Assembly (NCBI RefSeq): GCF_019924045.1
Contig: NZ_JAHXBN010000009.1
Location: 32,984-96,983, forward strand
Length of the DNA: 64,000 nucleotides
Reading direction: 5' to 3'
Source: Dyadobacter fermentans
GTDB lineage: Bacteria; Bacteroidota; Bacteroidia; Cytophagales; Spirosomataceae
Numbering within the stretch: the first letter of the stretch is position 1; each line of letters opens with the position of its first letter. Below, piece after piece: positions 8,261 through 18,000 of the stretch. A program made the translations under genes and the position numbers. A model generated the notes under the pieces. It saw only the letters and a list, made by a program, of their open reading frames with translations. It was not told where the DNA came from and ran no database searches.

Positions 8261-9793
8261 ATGAGACGACTATTCATATATGCCGCGGCGCTTGCAGTGC
8301 TCATTGGCGCCAATTCCTGCGACAGCGGTTTTGAGGAGGTTAACAAAAACCCCGTCCTCGCAACAGATATCGACCCGATATATTTGTTTTCCAATGCAGA
8401 GTTCTCGTCGGCCATCGCTACGCAGAACTACCAGATGCAGATCGTGCAGCAGATCAACACGCCTTACACCGGGGTTGTAGAGGGAGGGAACCACAATGCG
8501 CTTTCCGATCCGAATTCGAATGCGAACTTCAACTCATTGTATCTGCAAAACGGCCCGGTGAACCTGCTCACCACGGTTATCGCCAAAACAAAGGATAATC
8601 CGGCACGCAGCAACCTGTACAATATGTCGCGGATCTGGAAGGCCTATGTTTTTATGGTTTTAGTAGATACTTACGGTGACGTGCCTTATTCTCAGGCTGG
8701 GAAGGCATTTCTGGAAGGAATTAATCTGCCGAAATACGACGATCAGAAAGTGATTTACCAGGATCTGATTAAAGAATTGCAGGAAGGTACCAAAGCGCTG
8801 GATGCCAGCAAACCCATTGAATCGGGCGACCTTTTCTTCAAAGGTAATATTGCCCAATGGAAGAAACTGGGAAATTCCCTGCTCTTGCGTGCGGGAATGC
8901 GGTATTCTAAAATTGACCCTGCCACAGCAAAGTCGGTGGTGGCTATTGCGCTTGATCCTGCCAATGGCGGCGTCCAAAGTTCCAACGCCGACAACGCCTA
9001 CATCGCATTCAACAGCACATTCAACCACCCGTTGGCCGGCTATTTCCAGGGAACAGAGCGTGGCAATGTGTATATGGGCAAAGCATTTATCGATTACCTG
9101 AAAACTTCGGGCGATCCGCGCCTTCAGGTAATTGCCGTCAAATATGAAGCGCCAAGTAACCCGCTGGCCACCGCCGGTGCTGAGAATACGACACCTGCCG
9201 ATCAGGACGGAATGCCATACGGCTATAACGAATCGACGATCGCCAATGCCCCCGGCTTCCCCGGAAAGATCGGTTCTGCATTCAAATATTCGCAGATCAA
9301 CCGTCGTACAGTCGGCAAAATTGACGCGCCTGAGTTTTTTATCACCTGGTCGCAAACCCTGCTGCTACAAGCGGAAGCAGTACAGCGCGGCTGGGCGACT
9401 GGTAACGTAAAGGACCTTTACGAAGCCGGTGTGAAAGCGCATATGAGCCAGCTGCCCACCTACGACGTGCTTGCGACCATTCCGGCAGCGAGCCAGGAGG
9501 CGTACCTCACTGCAAACCCGTTTGTGCCAGCCAAGGCATTGGAGCAGATCAACAATCAGTACTGGATTTCCTCATTTCTGAATGGCTCCGAAGCCTGGGC
9601 CAACTTCCGCAGAAGCGGCTTTCCGACGCTTCCGATCAACAATTACCCGGGTAAAGATCCATCTGTAAAAGATTTCATCAAGCGATTGGTGTACCCCGTC
9701 CGTGAACGCTCTGTGAACGAAGCCAACTACAACGAGGCCGTTGCCAGAATGGGCCCTGACGAGCTTGGAACACCCGTTTTTTGGGATAAATAA
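8261..9793 (+). CDS. SusD-like outer-membrane nutrient-binding lipoprotein
   Basis: This 510-aa protein has a lipoprotein signal (MRRLFIYAAALAVLIGANSC, Cys20) and the FEEVNKNP start typical of SusD-like_2/RagB proteins. It also has the helical TPR-like features of the family: an N-terminal VDTYGDVPYSQA segment (~132-143), and the FFITWSQTLLLQAEA helix (~360-375). It caps the SusC channel and captures ligand at the cell surface. It is 180 bp downstream of susC with no visible terminator between, so co-transcription is likely. The C-terminus (YPVRERSVNEANYNEAVARM) matches the family's usual ending, so it looks intact. Confidence 0.93.
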   Translation: MRRLFIYAAALAVLIGANSCDSGFEEVNKNPVLATDIDPIYLFSNAEFSSAIATQNYQMQIVQQINTPYTGVVEGGNHNALSDPNSNANFNSLYLQNGPVNLLTTVIAKTKDNPARSNLYNMSRIWKAYVFMVLVDTYGDVPYSQAGKAFLEGINLPKYDDQKVIYQDLIKELQEGTKALDASKPIESGDLFFKGNIAQWKKLGNSLLLRAGMRYSKIDPATAKSVVAIALDPANGGVQSSNADNAYIAFNSTFNHPLAGYFQGTERGNVYMGKAFIDYLKTSGDPRLQVIAVKYEAPSNPLATAGAENTTPADQDGMPYGYNESTIANAPGFPGKIGSAFKYSQINRRTVGKIDAPEFFITWSQTLLLQAEAVQRGWATGNVKDLYEAGVKAHMSQLPTYDVLATIPAASQEAYLTANPFVPAKALEQINNQYWISSFLNGSEAWANFRRSGFPTLPINNYPGKDPSVKDFIKRLVYPVRERSVNEANYNEAVARMGPDELGTPVFWDK

Positions 9794-9826
9794 TAATAAC
9801 TATTGCTAACCCTTAATCATTCTTTT

Positions 9827-10759
9827 ATGCTAAAACAAACCTTGCTTGCGGGAGCGTTTGTGCTGGGAAACCTCGCTTCCCATGCACAGGCGATCTCGCC
9901 AACTCCTGACCAGATTAAAGCTTACACCTCCGGCTGGAAGGGCGAACGCTCACCGGATGGTCGCCCGCGCGTTTCGGACGCGATTCTGGCCCGCCTGAAA
10001 AACATTTCGATGGAAGAAGCCTGGGGTGTGCTGCGCAACAAAGGCTACCACAACCAGTTTGAAGGCGAATGGCAGCTTATCCACAACGACAGCACCATGA
10101 CAGGCCGCGTGGTAACTGCGCAGTACATGCCCTCCCGCCCCGATTTGCAGGACCTGGTGAAGGAAACCGGTAAAAAAGAAGGCCGCGTGCAAACAGGTGG
10201 TACCAACTCCTGGCCGATCGACGTGCTCAAAGAAGGCGATGTGTATGTGGCCGACGGCTACGGCAAAATCGCCGACGGCACGCTTATCGGCGACAATCTC
10301 GGCAACTCCATTTACGCCAAATCCAAACGCGGGGTGATCTTTTACGGCTCGGTACGCGATGTGGAAGGATTGAGCGAGATCAAAGGTTTCAATGCGTGGA
10401 TCAAAGGCCAGGACCCGTCGTACATCCAGCAAATGATGCTCACGAACATCAACACGCCCATCCGCATCGGTCGGGCGGTGGTGCTTCCGGGAGATGTGGT
10501 ACTGGCCAAAAAATACGGTACAATCTTCATCCCGGCGCATTTGGTGGAAGATCTGGTGATTACGTCGGAAGTAACGGCCCTGCGCGACGAGTTCGGGCAT
10601 CTGCGCCTGCGCGAGGGCAAGTACACGCCGGGAGAAATCGACACGAAATGGTCGGACGCGATCCAGAAGGACTTCCTGAACTGGGTAAACAACTACCCTG
10701 GCAAGCTGCCTATGACGAAGAAGGAGCTGGATGATTATTTGAAAGAAAGGAACTATTAG
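9827..10759 (+). CDS. Exported RraA-fold protein (HMG-aldolase-like)
   Basis: I take the ATG at 9827, which gives a clean Sec signal peptide (MLKQTLLAGAFVLGNLASHAQA); an upstream TTG at 9803 adds eight non-signal residues. The 310-aa product carries the RraA core GDNLGNSIYAKSKRGVIFYG followed by SVRD, containing the Gly-rich loop and Arg-Asp pair that bind substrate and metal in 4-hydroxy-4-methyl-2-oxoglutarate aldolases and oxaloacetate decarboxylases. Most family members are cytoplasmic and ~160-230 aa; this one is exported and has extra N- and C-terminal segments. It sits 33 bp after susD, probably in the same operon, so it may act in the periplasm on the imported compound. The exact reaction is unknown. 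Confidence 0.8.
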   Translation: MLKQTLLAGAFVLGNLASHAQAISPTPDQIKAYTSGWKGERSPDGRPRVSDAILARLKNISMEEAWGVLRNKGYHNQFEGEWQLIHNDSTMTGRVVTAQYMPSRPDLQDLVKETGKKEGRVQTGGTNSWPIDVLKEGDVYVADGYGKIADGTLIGDNLGNSIYAKSKRGVIFYGSVRDVEGLSEIKGFNAWIKGQDPSYIQQMMLTNINTPIRIGRAVVLPGDVVLAKKYGTIFIPAHLVEDLVITSEVTALRDEFGHLRLREGKYTPGEIDTKWSDAIQKDFLNWVNNYPGKLPMTKKELDDYLKERNY

Positions 10760-10791
10760 CGTGGTGCGGTATGGCAGGCGGTTCGGGGTTT

Positions 10792-10946
10792 GACCATGGA
10801 CCGCCGACCATAGACCGCCGATTCTTTTCCTGCCCAATTCAAATCCATACAAAACAAAACCATGGTCGATGGTCCATCGTCCATGGTCAAAATGCAACCC
10901 GACCATCCATACGCACTCGGCGGTCAGCCGTCAGCTGTCGGCGGTC
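10792..10946. repeat. 7-bp-period repeat blocks (GACCATA/GACCGCC family), locus 1
   Basis: Three blocks sit in the 220-bp gap before the enolase-superfamily gene: four heptads at 10792-10819 (GACCATG, GACCGCC, GACCATA, GACCGCC); an imperfect palindrome built of GGTCNAT units at 10860-10888; and four heptads at 10919-10946 ending in GTC (GGCGGTC, AGCCGTC, AGCTGTC, GGCGGTC). The first and third blocks are roughly reverse complements. The same family recurs at 32497-32543, with a related hairpin at 33657-33693. Confidence 0.75.
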
Positions 10947-10979
10947 AAAAAATATTCACGATACTAAACTCAAATCCCG

Positions 10980-12464
10980 ATGAAAAACATCTTAAAACAA
11001 ATCATTGAATCGAATAAACAAGTTGAAAGCGCTGAGAAAGCGGCCGCAGCGGCGGAAATCGCGAATCCGGCGACCAAAGACAGCCGCCGTAATTTCCTGC
11101 GCAAAACCGCGGTGGGCGGCATGGCATTAGGTGGTTTCATGGCGATGTCCACTGAGGATACCATTGCACAGGCTACTTCCAAGGTGAGCCGTGCCTCAAA
11201 ACCCTCGGAGCTGAAAATCACTGATTTGCGTTATTGCATTGTACAGAACGTGGGGCGCACACCCATCATCCGCATTGATACCAACCAGGGCATTTACGGC
11301 CTCGGCGAAGTGCGCGACGGCGCCGATGAACGGTACGCATTGTTTCTGAAAAGCCATTTGCTGGGACAAAACCCCTGCAATGTGGAGCAGCTGTTCAAAT
11401 CGATCAAGCAGTTTGGTTACCACGGCCGCCAGGCGGGTGGCGTCTGCGGCGTGGAAATGGCGCTTTGGGACCTTTGCGGCAAAGCATATGGTGTGCCGTG
11501 CTGGCAGTTGCTGGGGGGCCGTTACCGCGATAAAGTGCGTTTGTATGCGGATACCCCCGAATCAAACGATATCAATGAGTTTAAGCAAAAAATCAAATAC
11601 CGTACCCAGGACCAGGGCTATACCTGGCTTAAAATGGATATTTCGATCGGTATGCTCAGAAATAGCGAAGGCGGTGTAGTGAACAACAAGTTCTGGGGCG
11701 GCGGCTTCTCGCAATGGGCGGGCGACTACCATTCTTACGCGAATACCAAACACCCTTTCACGGCAATCCAGATCACCCCGAAAGGGCTGGACGAAATGGC
11801 GAAAGTAGTGGAAGAGGTACGCGGGGTGGTAGGCTACGAAATCCCGCTGTCGTCGGATCACTATGGCCATTTTGACTTAAACAATGGCATTCGCCTCGGT
11901 AAGGCACTCGATAAATACCGCCTCGCGTGGTTCGAGGACATGGTGCCGTGGGAGTACACCGACCAATGGAAAACCATCTCCGATGCGCTCGAAACCCCAA
12001 CGCTCACCGGCGAGGACATCTACCTCAAAGAAGGTTTCAAAGCGTTGATCGAGCAGCGCGCGGTGGATATCGTTCACCCCGACCTCGCATCATCGGGCGG
12101 ATTACTTGAAACGAAACGTATTGGTGATTACGCGGAGGATCATGGCATTGCGATGGCGATGCACTTTGCAGGCACGCCCGTAAGCTTTATGGCCAACGTG
12201 CATTGCGCTGCCGCTACGCAGAACTTCCTTGCATTGGAGCACCACTCGGTGGACGTGCCCTGGTGGGAAAGTCTGGTGAAAACCACCGACGGCCGCAAGC
12301 TGATCGACAAAGGCTATGCAACCGTGCCGCTGGAAGCCCCCGGCCTGGGCATCGAACTGGTGGATGAAGAGGTAAAAAAACACCTGCATCCGAAAGACAA
12401 ATCCTACTTCGCCCCTACGCCTGACTGGAACGAAAAGCGTTCGCACGACCGCCTTTGGAGCTAG
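10980..12464 (+). CDS. Tat-exported enolase-superfamily enzyme (mandelate racemase/sugar-acid dehydratase group)
   Basis: The 494-aa protein has an unusually long N-region and then a twin-arginine signal (RRNFLRKTAVGGMALGG, ~35-52), followed by the capping domain and TIM barrel of the mandelate racemase/muconate-lactonising group. Visible functional residues are the KMD lysine (WLKMDIS), barrel-end acidic residues in SSDHYG, WFEDM and TGED, and the C-terminal MHFAGTP His. Family members abstract a proton alpha to a carboxylate, commonly dehydrating sugar acids. With the exported RraA-like protein upstream it could form a periplasmic dehydration-plus-cleavage pathway for a SusCD-imported acid (inference). 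A 13-bp hairpin follows the stop codon. Substrate specificity cannot be assigned by eye. Confidence 0.85.
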   Translation: MKNILKQIIESNKQVESAEKAAAAAEIANPATKDSRRNFLRKTAVGGMALGGFMAMSTEDTIAQATSKVSRASKPSELKITDLRYCIVQNVGRTPIIRIDTNQGIYGLGEVRDGADERYALFLKSHLLGQNPCNVEQLFKSIKQFGYHGRQAGGVCGVEMALWDLCGKAYGVPCWQLLGGRYRDKVRLYADTPESNDINEFKQKIKYRTQDQGYTWLKMDISIGMLRNSEGGVVNNKFWGGGFSQWAGDYHSYANTKHPFTAIQITPKGLDEMAKVVEEVRGVVGYEIPLSSDHYGHFDLNNGIRLGKALDKYRLAWFEDMVPWEYTDQWKTISDALETPTLTGEDIYLKEGFKALIEQRAVDIVHPDLASSGGLLETKRIGDYAEDHGIAMAMHFAGTPVSFMANVHCAAATQNFLALEHHSVDVPWWESLVKTTDGRKLIDKGYATVPLEAPGLGIELVDEEVKKHLHPKDKSYFAPTPDWNEKRSHDRLWS

Positions 12465-12470
12465 TTTCTT

Positions 12471-12505
12471 GAAAGATGGTAGGGCGCGAAGTCCTACCAT
12501 CTTTC
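12471..12505 (+). terminator. Strong hairpin closing the SusCD locus
   Basis: GAAAGATGGTAGG (12471-12483) pairs perfectly with CCTACCATCTTTC (12493-12505) around a 9-nt loop, 7 bp after the stop codon. There is little T tract after it, but position and perfect 13-bp stem support termination. Confidence 0.7.
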
Positions 12506-12548
12506 GCCTTAATTCAGTATTTTGCGCGCTTCACTCTCATATGTACTG

Positions 12549-14819
12549 ATGAAGAACATTCGCAACGTACTATTTTACAGCATTACTATCGGAATTTTCT
12601 CGGCCCTGCTTTACTTCTTTATCCGACAGGGCACATTCCTTGAAAAAGCCGGTCAGATTACCCAAAAACAGACAACCACCTCTTCCTGGGAGCAATTTAC
12701 AGATACCTTCGGGCACAATATCCACCACCCGCTCGCCACGCTCCTGCTTCAAATCGTCACTATTATCATCGTTGCCCGGCTCTTCGGCTGGCTGTGCAAG
12801 GTTATTGGCCAGCCAACGGTAATCGGTGAAATCGCCGCGGGTATTTTCCTGGGGCCCTCCGTGCTGGGTATGTTCTACCCCGAAGTATCAGCATTGATTT
12901 TCCCTGCCAACTCGCTCAGTAACTTGCAGTTTCTCAGCCAGGTGGGCTTAATACTTTTCATGTTTATCATCGGCATGGAGCTCGATCTGAATGTATTGAA
13001 AACCAAGGCGCAGGAAGCCATCGTGATCAGTCATGCGAGTATTATCCTCCCATTTGCACTGGGTGTGGGCCTCGCGTTGTATATGTACACCGACTTTGCG
13101 CCTGACGGGATCAGCTTCCTTTCCTTTTCGCTCTTTATTGGTATTGCACTGAGTATCACCGCATTTCCCGTACTTGCGCGCATTGTGCAGGAACGCGGGC
13201 TCTCGCGTACACGCCTGGGGATGATGGTGATAACCTGTGCCGCTACCGACGATATTACCGCCTGGTGTATCCTCGCAGCCGTGATCGCTATCGTGAAAGC
13301 CGGCGAATTTGTGAGCGCGATTTACACCATCCTCCTTGCGGCGGGTTACGTTATTGTGATGCTAAAACTGGTAAAACCGCTGCTCAAACGCATCGGCGAC
13401 CACTATGCCTATCGGGAAGGCCTCACGAAGCCCGTAGTGGCCGTGTTCTTTTTAATGCTGCTCCTTTCTTCCTATTGTACCGAAATAATCGGCATTCACG
13501 CCCTTTTCGGGGCATTTATGGCTGGGGTAATTATGCCTGTTAACCAGCGCTTCCGCAACATTTTTATAGAAAAAGTGGAAGACGTTTCGCTGGTGCTTTT
13601 GTTGCCTTTATTCTTTGTTTTTACAGGTCTGCGAACCCAGATAGGGCTCCTGAACGATCCGCATCTTTGGTGGATCACCGGGCTGATCATCGCCGCGGCG
13701 GTAACAGGAAAGTTCATCGGAAGTGCCGTAGCAGCCCGTTTTGTGAAGCAATCCTGGCGAGATAGTCTCATCATCGGGTCGCTCATGAATACCCGGGGAT
13801 TGATGGAGCTGGTGGTCCTCAATATCGGCTACGACATCGGAGTGTTGTCGCCCGAGATATTTGCGATGATGGTGATCATGGCACTCGCAACGACTTGTAT
13901 GACAGGCCCAGCCCTCGATCTGATCGACAAATTTCTTCCCGGCCAGAAATGGGACGATCTCCATCCGGTACACGAGCCATCGCGCTTTTCGATCCTGATC
14001 GCATTTGCAAGCCCGCAAGGTGGCCGCAAAATGCTCCGCCTTGCTCATAAACTGGTTTCCAAACAGCCTGATGAGCAAGTCATTACGGCATTACACCTCT
14101 CCCCAAGCAGTTACCTCAACCAGGTCAACACCGAAGAATATCAATACGAAACTTTCCGGCCGATCAATGAGGAGGCCCACGAGCTCAATACCACTTTCAC
14201 ATCCCTATTCAAGCCTTCACAGAGCATTGAACACGACATTATCGAAATAGCGAACGACGGCGACTTCGATATGCTCATGATCGGCATCGGCAAGTCGGTT
14301 TTTGAAGGTACTTTTTTAGGTAAAATACTGGGTTTCACCTCCAAGTTCGTGAGCCGCGAGCGCCTTTTCGATACCATTACCGGTAAGGAAAAACTTTTCC
14401 ATTCAGACGTGTTCGACGAGCGCACGACGCATATCATCCGATCGGTGAAAGTGCCTGTCGGCATTCTCATTGAAAAAAAACTGGAACAGGTCAGGAACGT
14501 TTTCATGCCGCTGTTTACCCCGGAGGACCGCCGCCTGCTTCCATTCGCCGAACGCCTTTCGGCGGTGAACGGCCTTCGCATGACGATCATGGACCCTTCG
14601 CAGACCGTCAGCCAGCATGCCGCGACCGGCGAAGCATTGGATGCCTTGCAGGAAAAATCGCCGGAAAACGTGACGATGCTCTATGAAAATGTGCTTGAAA
14701 AAGACTTTCTGCAAAGTCAGGACCTGATGGTGATCAGCCTCGAAAGCTGGATCAAGGCTGTCGAATCGCACAGCGTGTGGCTGTCCAACTCCCCGTCCGT
14801 ACTGATCATACGTAGCTAA
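12549..14819 (+). CDS. CPA2-family cation/proton antiporter with C-terminal soluble domain
   Basis: From the ATG at 12549 the protein is 756 aa; a TTG at 12522 would add nine residues. After a first membrane helix and a ~40-residue loop, it has the 12-13 membrane segments of a Na+/H+ or K+/H+ exchanger (~65-440), including FGWLCKVIGQPTVIGEIAAG and the CAATDD motif around the ion-binding aspartates. Residues ~480-756 form a cytoplasmic region resembling tandem universal-stress-like folds, as in plant CHX-type and bacterial GerN/KefB-like exchangers with regulatory tails. It likely handles pH, sodium or potassium homeostasis in the inner membrane. It is monocistronic, between the hairpin upstream and a repeat-rich gap downstream. 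Confidence 0.88.
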   Translation: MKNIRNVLFYSITIGIFSALLYFFIRQGTFLEKAGQITQKQTTTSSWEQFTDTFGHNIHHPLATLLLQIVTIIIVARLFGWLCKVIGQPTVIGEIAAGIFLGPSVLGMFYPEVSALIFPANSLSNLQFLSQVGLILFMFIIGMELDLNVLKTKAQEAIVISHASIILPFALGVGLALYMYTDFAPDGISFLSFSLFIGIALSITAFPVLARIVQERGLSRTRLGMMVITCAATDDITAWCILAAVIAIVKAGEFVSAIYTILLAAGYVIVMLKLVKPLLKRIGDHYAYREGLTKPVVAVFFLMLLLSSYCTEIIGIHALFGAFMAGVIMPVNQRFRNIFIEKVEDVSLVLLLPLFFVFTGLRTQIGLLNDPHLWWITGLIIAAAVTGKFIGSAVAARFVKQSWRDSLIIGSLMNTRGLMELVVLNIGYDIGVLSPEIFAMMVIMALATTCMTGPALDLIDKFLPGQKWDDLHPVHEPSRFSILIAFASPQGGRKMLRLAHKLVSKQPDEQVITALHLSPSSYLNQVNTEEYQYETFRPINEEAHELNTTFTSLFKPSQSIEHDIIEIANDGDFDMLMIGIGKSVFEGTFLGKILGFTSKFVSRERLFDTITGKEKLFHSDVFDERTTHIIRSVKVPVGILIEKKLEQVRNVFMPLFTPEDRRLLPFAERLSAVNGLRMTIMDPSQTVSQHAATGEALDALQEKSPENVTMLYENVLEKDFLQSQDLMVISLESWIKAVESHSVWLSNSPSVLIIRS

Positions 14820-14856
14820 ATATCAATCATTTATATTAAAAATCACCACGTTTGTC

Positions 14857-14949
14857 AGGTTGAGCGGAGCGGTCGCCGCTGCGGTCGAAACATCACTTGC
14901 ACTGCGCAATCGGCCTTCGACCGTTCCGGCGGCCCGGTTCGCTCGGGCC
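14857..14949. repeat. Palindrome-rich intergenic element
   Basis: The 240-bp gap holds nested palindromes: AGCGG-tcg-CCGCT (14868-14880), CGGTCGAA (14882-14889) mirrored by TTCGACCG (14916-14923), and GGCCCG-7 nt-CGGGCC (14931-14949). The opening GTCAGGTTGAGCGGAG resembles short repeats I associate with Bacteroidota intergenic DNA, but only one copy is in this window. One of these hairpins may end the antiporter transcript. Confidence 0.5.
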
Positions 14950-15059
14950 GACAACGAGCCGCTGGTTTGCTCTTAATTAACACCTCCTCCGCCCAAACGG
15001 GTTTTTAAAAGGAATAATAAGTGTTTACTTTACATTAGCGACGCTAGCATTCCACTTCT

Positions 15060-18000
15060 ATGATCCCATTTTTAAGCCAAAACCGCTTCACGAAGTCCAT
15101 TAACCCGCAAACGATCCTTTTTTTCTTTCATAACTTCTTCACGAATGTAGGTACCACGCTGGTATATGTCTCCGCCAACGTGCTCCTGCTCGAAAACCAT
15201 CCCGAATACTCGCTGCCGCTTGCCTACATCGCTGCTGCGCTTGCCGTGATGGCGTCCGGAAAAGTCTATGAGTACTTCGAACATCACCTGTTACTGAAAA
15301 AGCTGAGCCTCGGCACCATGCTCTCATCGCTGTTCATGGTGGTGATTGTGATGGGCCTGCTGCTGGTCGGCCACGGTGTAGCCACAGCCATTGCCGTGAT
15401 GGTCGGTTACCGGATCATTTATTTGCTTATCAACCTGGAATTCTGGGGATTGTCCGCATTGGTTTTCGATGTGCGCCAAAGCAAACGGCTCTTCAGTGTG
15501 ATCGGCTCGGGCGATATGCCCGCCAAAGCATTGGGCGCCGTGTTGGCCATATTGATCCACTCACCGTCGGTACTGGCCATTCTGCTGGCTATCTCACTGG
15601 TGTTCTTTGCATTGGCATTCTATACGCAGATTCTTACGTTCCGGCATACCGATATTCCGAACCCGCATCACGCCCGGACCCGCACGACGGAATCGGACTC
15701 GCGCATCATCCAGAAATACTTCGGCGGCAACAAGCTCCTTACCTCGTTGTGCATCGGAATGGTCGCCATTGCGGCCACGGCCACGTGGATCGAGTACCAC
15801 TTCTTCGTGAATGTGAAGTACAAATTCCACAGCCAGCACGACGTGATTTTCTTCGTCGGTTCGCTGCTGACGGCCACTTATGTGATTTCGACGTTCGTCA
15901 AAATGTTGTTTTCAAGTAAAACCGTGGAGCGTTTCGGCATCAAACTCACCTTATATCTGCTGCCGCTGACGACCATCGCCATTTCGCTCGGGCTGCTCAT
16001 TTCGTCGTATTTCCGCAAAGACGAGCCTTCACTGCTGGTGTATTATTGCATCGCCTACCTGCTTTTCGAGTTGGTAAGACGGACGATTTTCGACCCCGTA
16101 TTCCTTGTTTTGTTCCAGCCGCTTTCCACCAAAACGCGTTTGAAAGGCCACACGCTCGCCAAGGGGCTTTTTGAGCCGTTGGGGATGCTCATTGCCGGCG
16201 CGATGCTCTGGATCATCTACACACAGCATTGGAGTGATATCAGCCTCACTTTCGACTTGTCGCTGCTGTTTGCGCTGGGGGCATTGCTGGTATTCCGCAA
16301 AACCTACCGCCATTACATGCAGGAACTGAAATCGGCGATCAGCAAGCGGTTCATCCGCAGCGGCGAGATGGCCTCTCCTTCCGAAGCATTGCCGATCATC
16401 ACCGAAAACTTGCAAAGCGATCGCAAGGAAGAGGTCCTGAATGCGATTGACTGGCTCGCTCGCAACAAGGTTTCGCTGTTCCGCAAACATGCCGACGAGC
16501 TTTTGAAAAGCCCGTTCGTACAGGTGCGCCTCAAAACCCTGCAAACGCTTTCGACTCTCGACAAGCCCGAGCTGTCAGCGTCATTTATTCAGTACATCGA
16601 AGACGAACCCGATGCAGCCTGCCAGGTGCTGGCTGTGCGCCTCGCATGCGCGAACGGGCGCCTGAACGAAGAGCAAACCGCCCGCTTCCTCGCACACGAC
16701 GATCTCGACATCGTGAAGGGTACCATTATCGGCTGCTGGGAAGCCGGGAAAGCGCTGCCGCTGATCCATGGCACCTTGCAACGGCTCTTCGGCTCGGAGC
16801 AGGAAAGTGACCAGCTCGCGGCGCTCGATTGCCTGAAAATAACGGGCATTAATTCCTACGAAAACCTGCTCAAAAGCTGCATTCGCAACGGCTCGCAACG
16901 CGTGCGCAACTACGCGATCGAGGTGGTTGCGACCGTGGGCTCCCCCGCCCTGCTGCGCGATTTGCGCCTCGTGCTCACGGGTACACTCACGCCTGCGACC
17001 ATCCATGCGATGATCCATTCCGGCGACCTCGGTATCCGCATTATCGAGGAATGGTTGCAGCAGGATACCACCGGCGACCGCATCCGGACGTTCATCAAAA
17101 CGGCTGAAAAAGGCAGGCATGAATTTATACTTCAAATACTTTTTAACCTTATTAAAAATATTTACCAGCATAAATTTTTAATTAATACTGAAAATATTGG
17201 GAGTACTAAAAGGAAAGAAAGTGATATTCATATCGAAAATATCGATAGTTTCACCCATATAGCTGCATTAAAAGCGCTGAGCAACTACACATTAACATCT
17301 GACTATAAAGAAGTTATTCCAGAATTTGTAGAAAAAGAACTGATCCATGCGGGGCAACTGCTCAACGGAATGGATGCGTCCGAAAACGATGTTACCTGGA
17401 ACAATGCATTGGAATACGAGCTCGAACTAACCGCCCGAAGGCTGTTTTACCTCTTCATGATGCAGTACGACAAGGAAGCCGTACAGAGTGCGTGGAAAGG
17501 AATCCGGCATGCGAGCAAGGAAAAACGTGCCAACTCACTTGAACTGATCGAGAGCCTTTTGCCACGTATGCTGTACCCATCCCTGCATGCATTATTCGAA
17601 AATATTTCGATCCAGAAAAAGCGCGAAGCGCTACGCCAGTACATGGGCAATGTGGAACCCGGGCTGTCGCTGACCACCACCATTCTCTCGCAGGAAGAGC
17701 GTTCGTTCACGACCTGGACCATCGCGCTAGCCGTTGGCAAATGCGCCATTTCCGAAGCCGATCTGATCCATCTTGAAAAGCTCGCCAACCACTCATCCCG
17801 TCTGGTACGTGAGGCCGTGCACGAACGATATGCGATCCTCGCCCTGCGCCCAGAACTTAAATTCTCGCTTAGAATCCCTATGAAACACGCCGAACCAACC
17901 CAGCAGATCTCCGAAATGGAAAGGGTGATCGTCCTTAAAAACACCCAGCTTTTCGCGCAGACGCCCGAAAACGTGCTCAGCTCCATTGCCCCGATTATGA

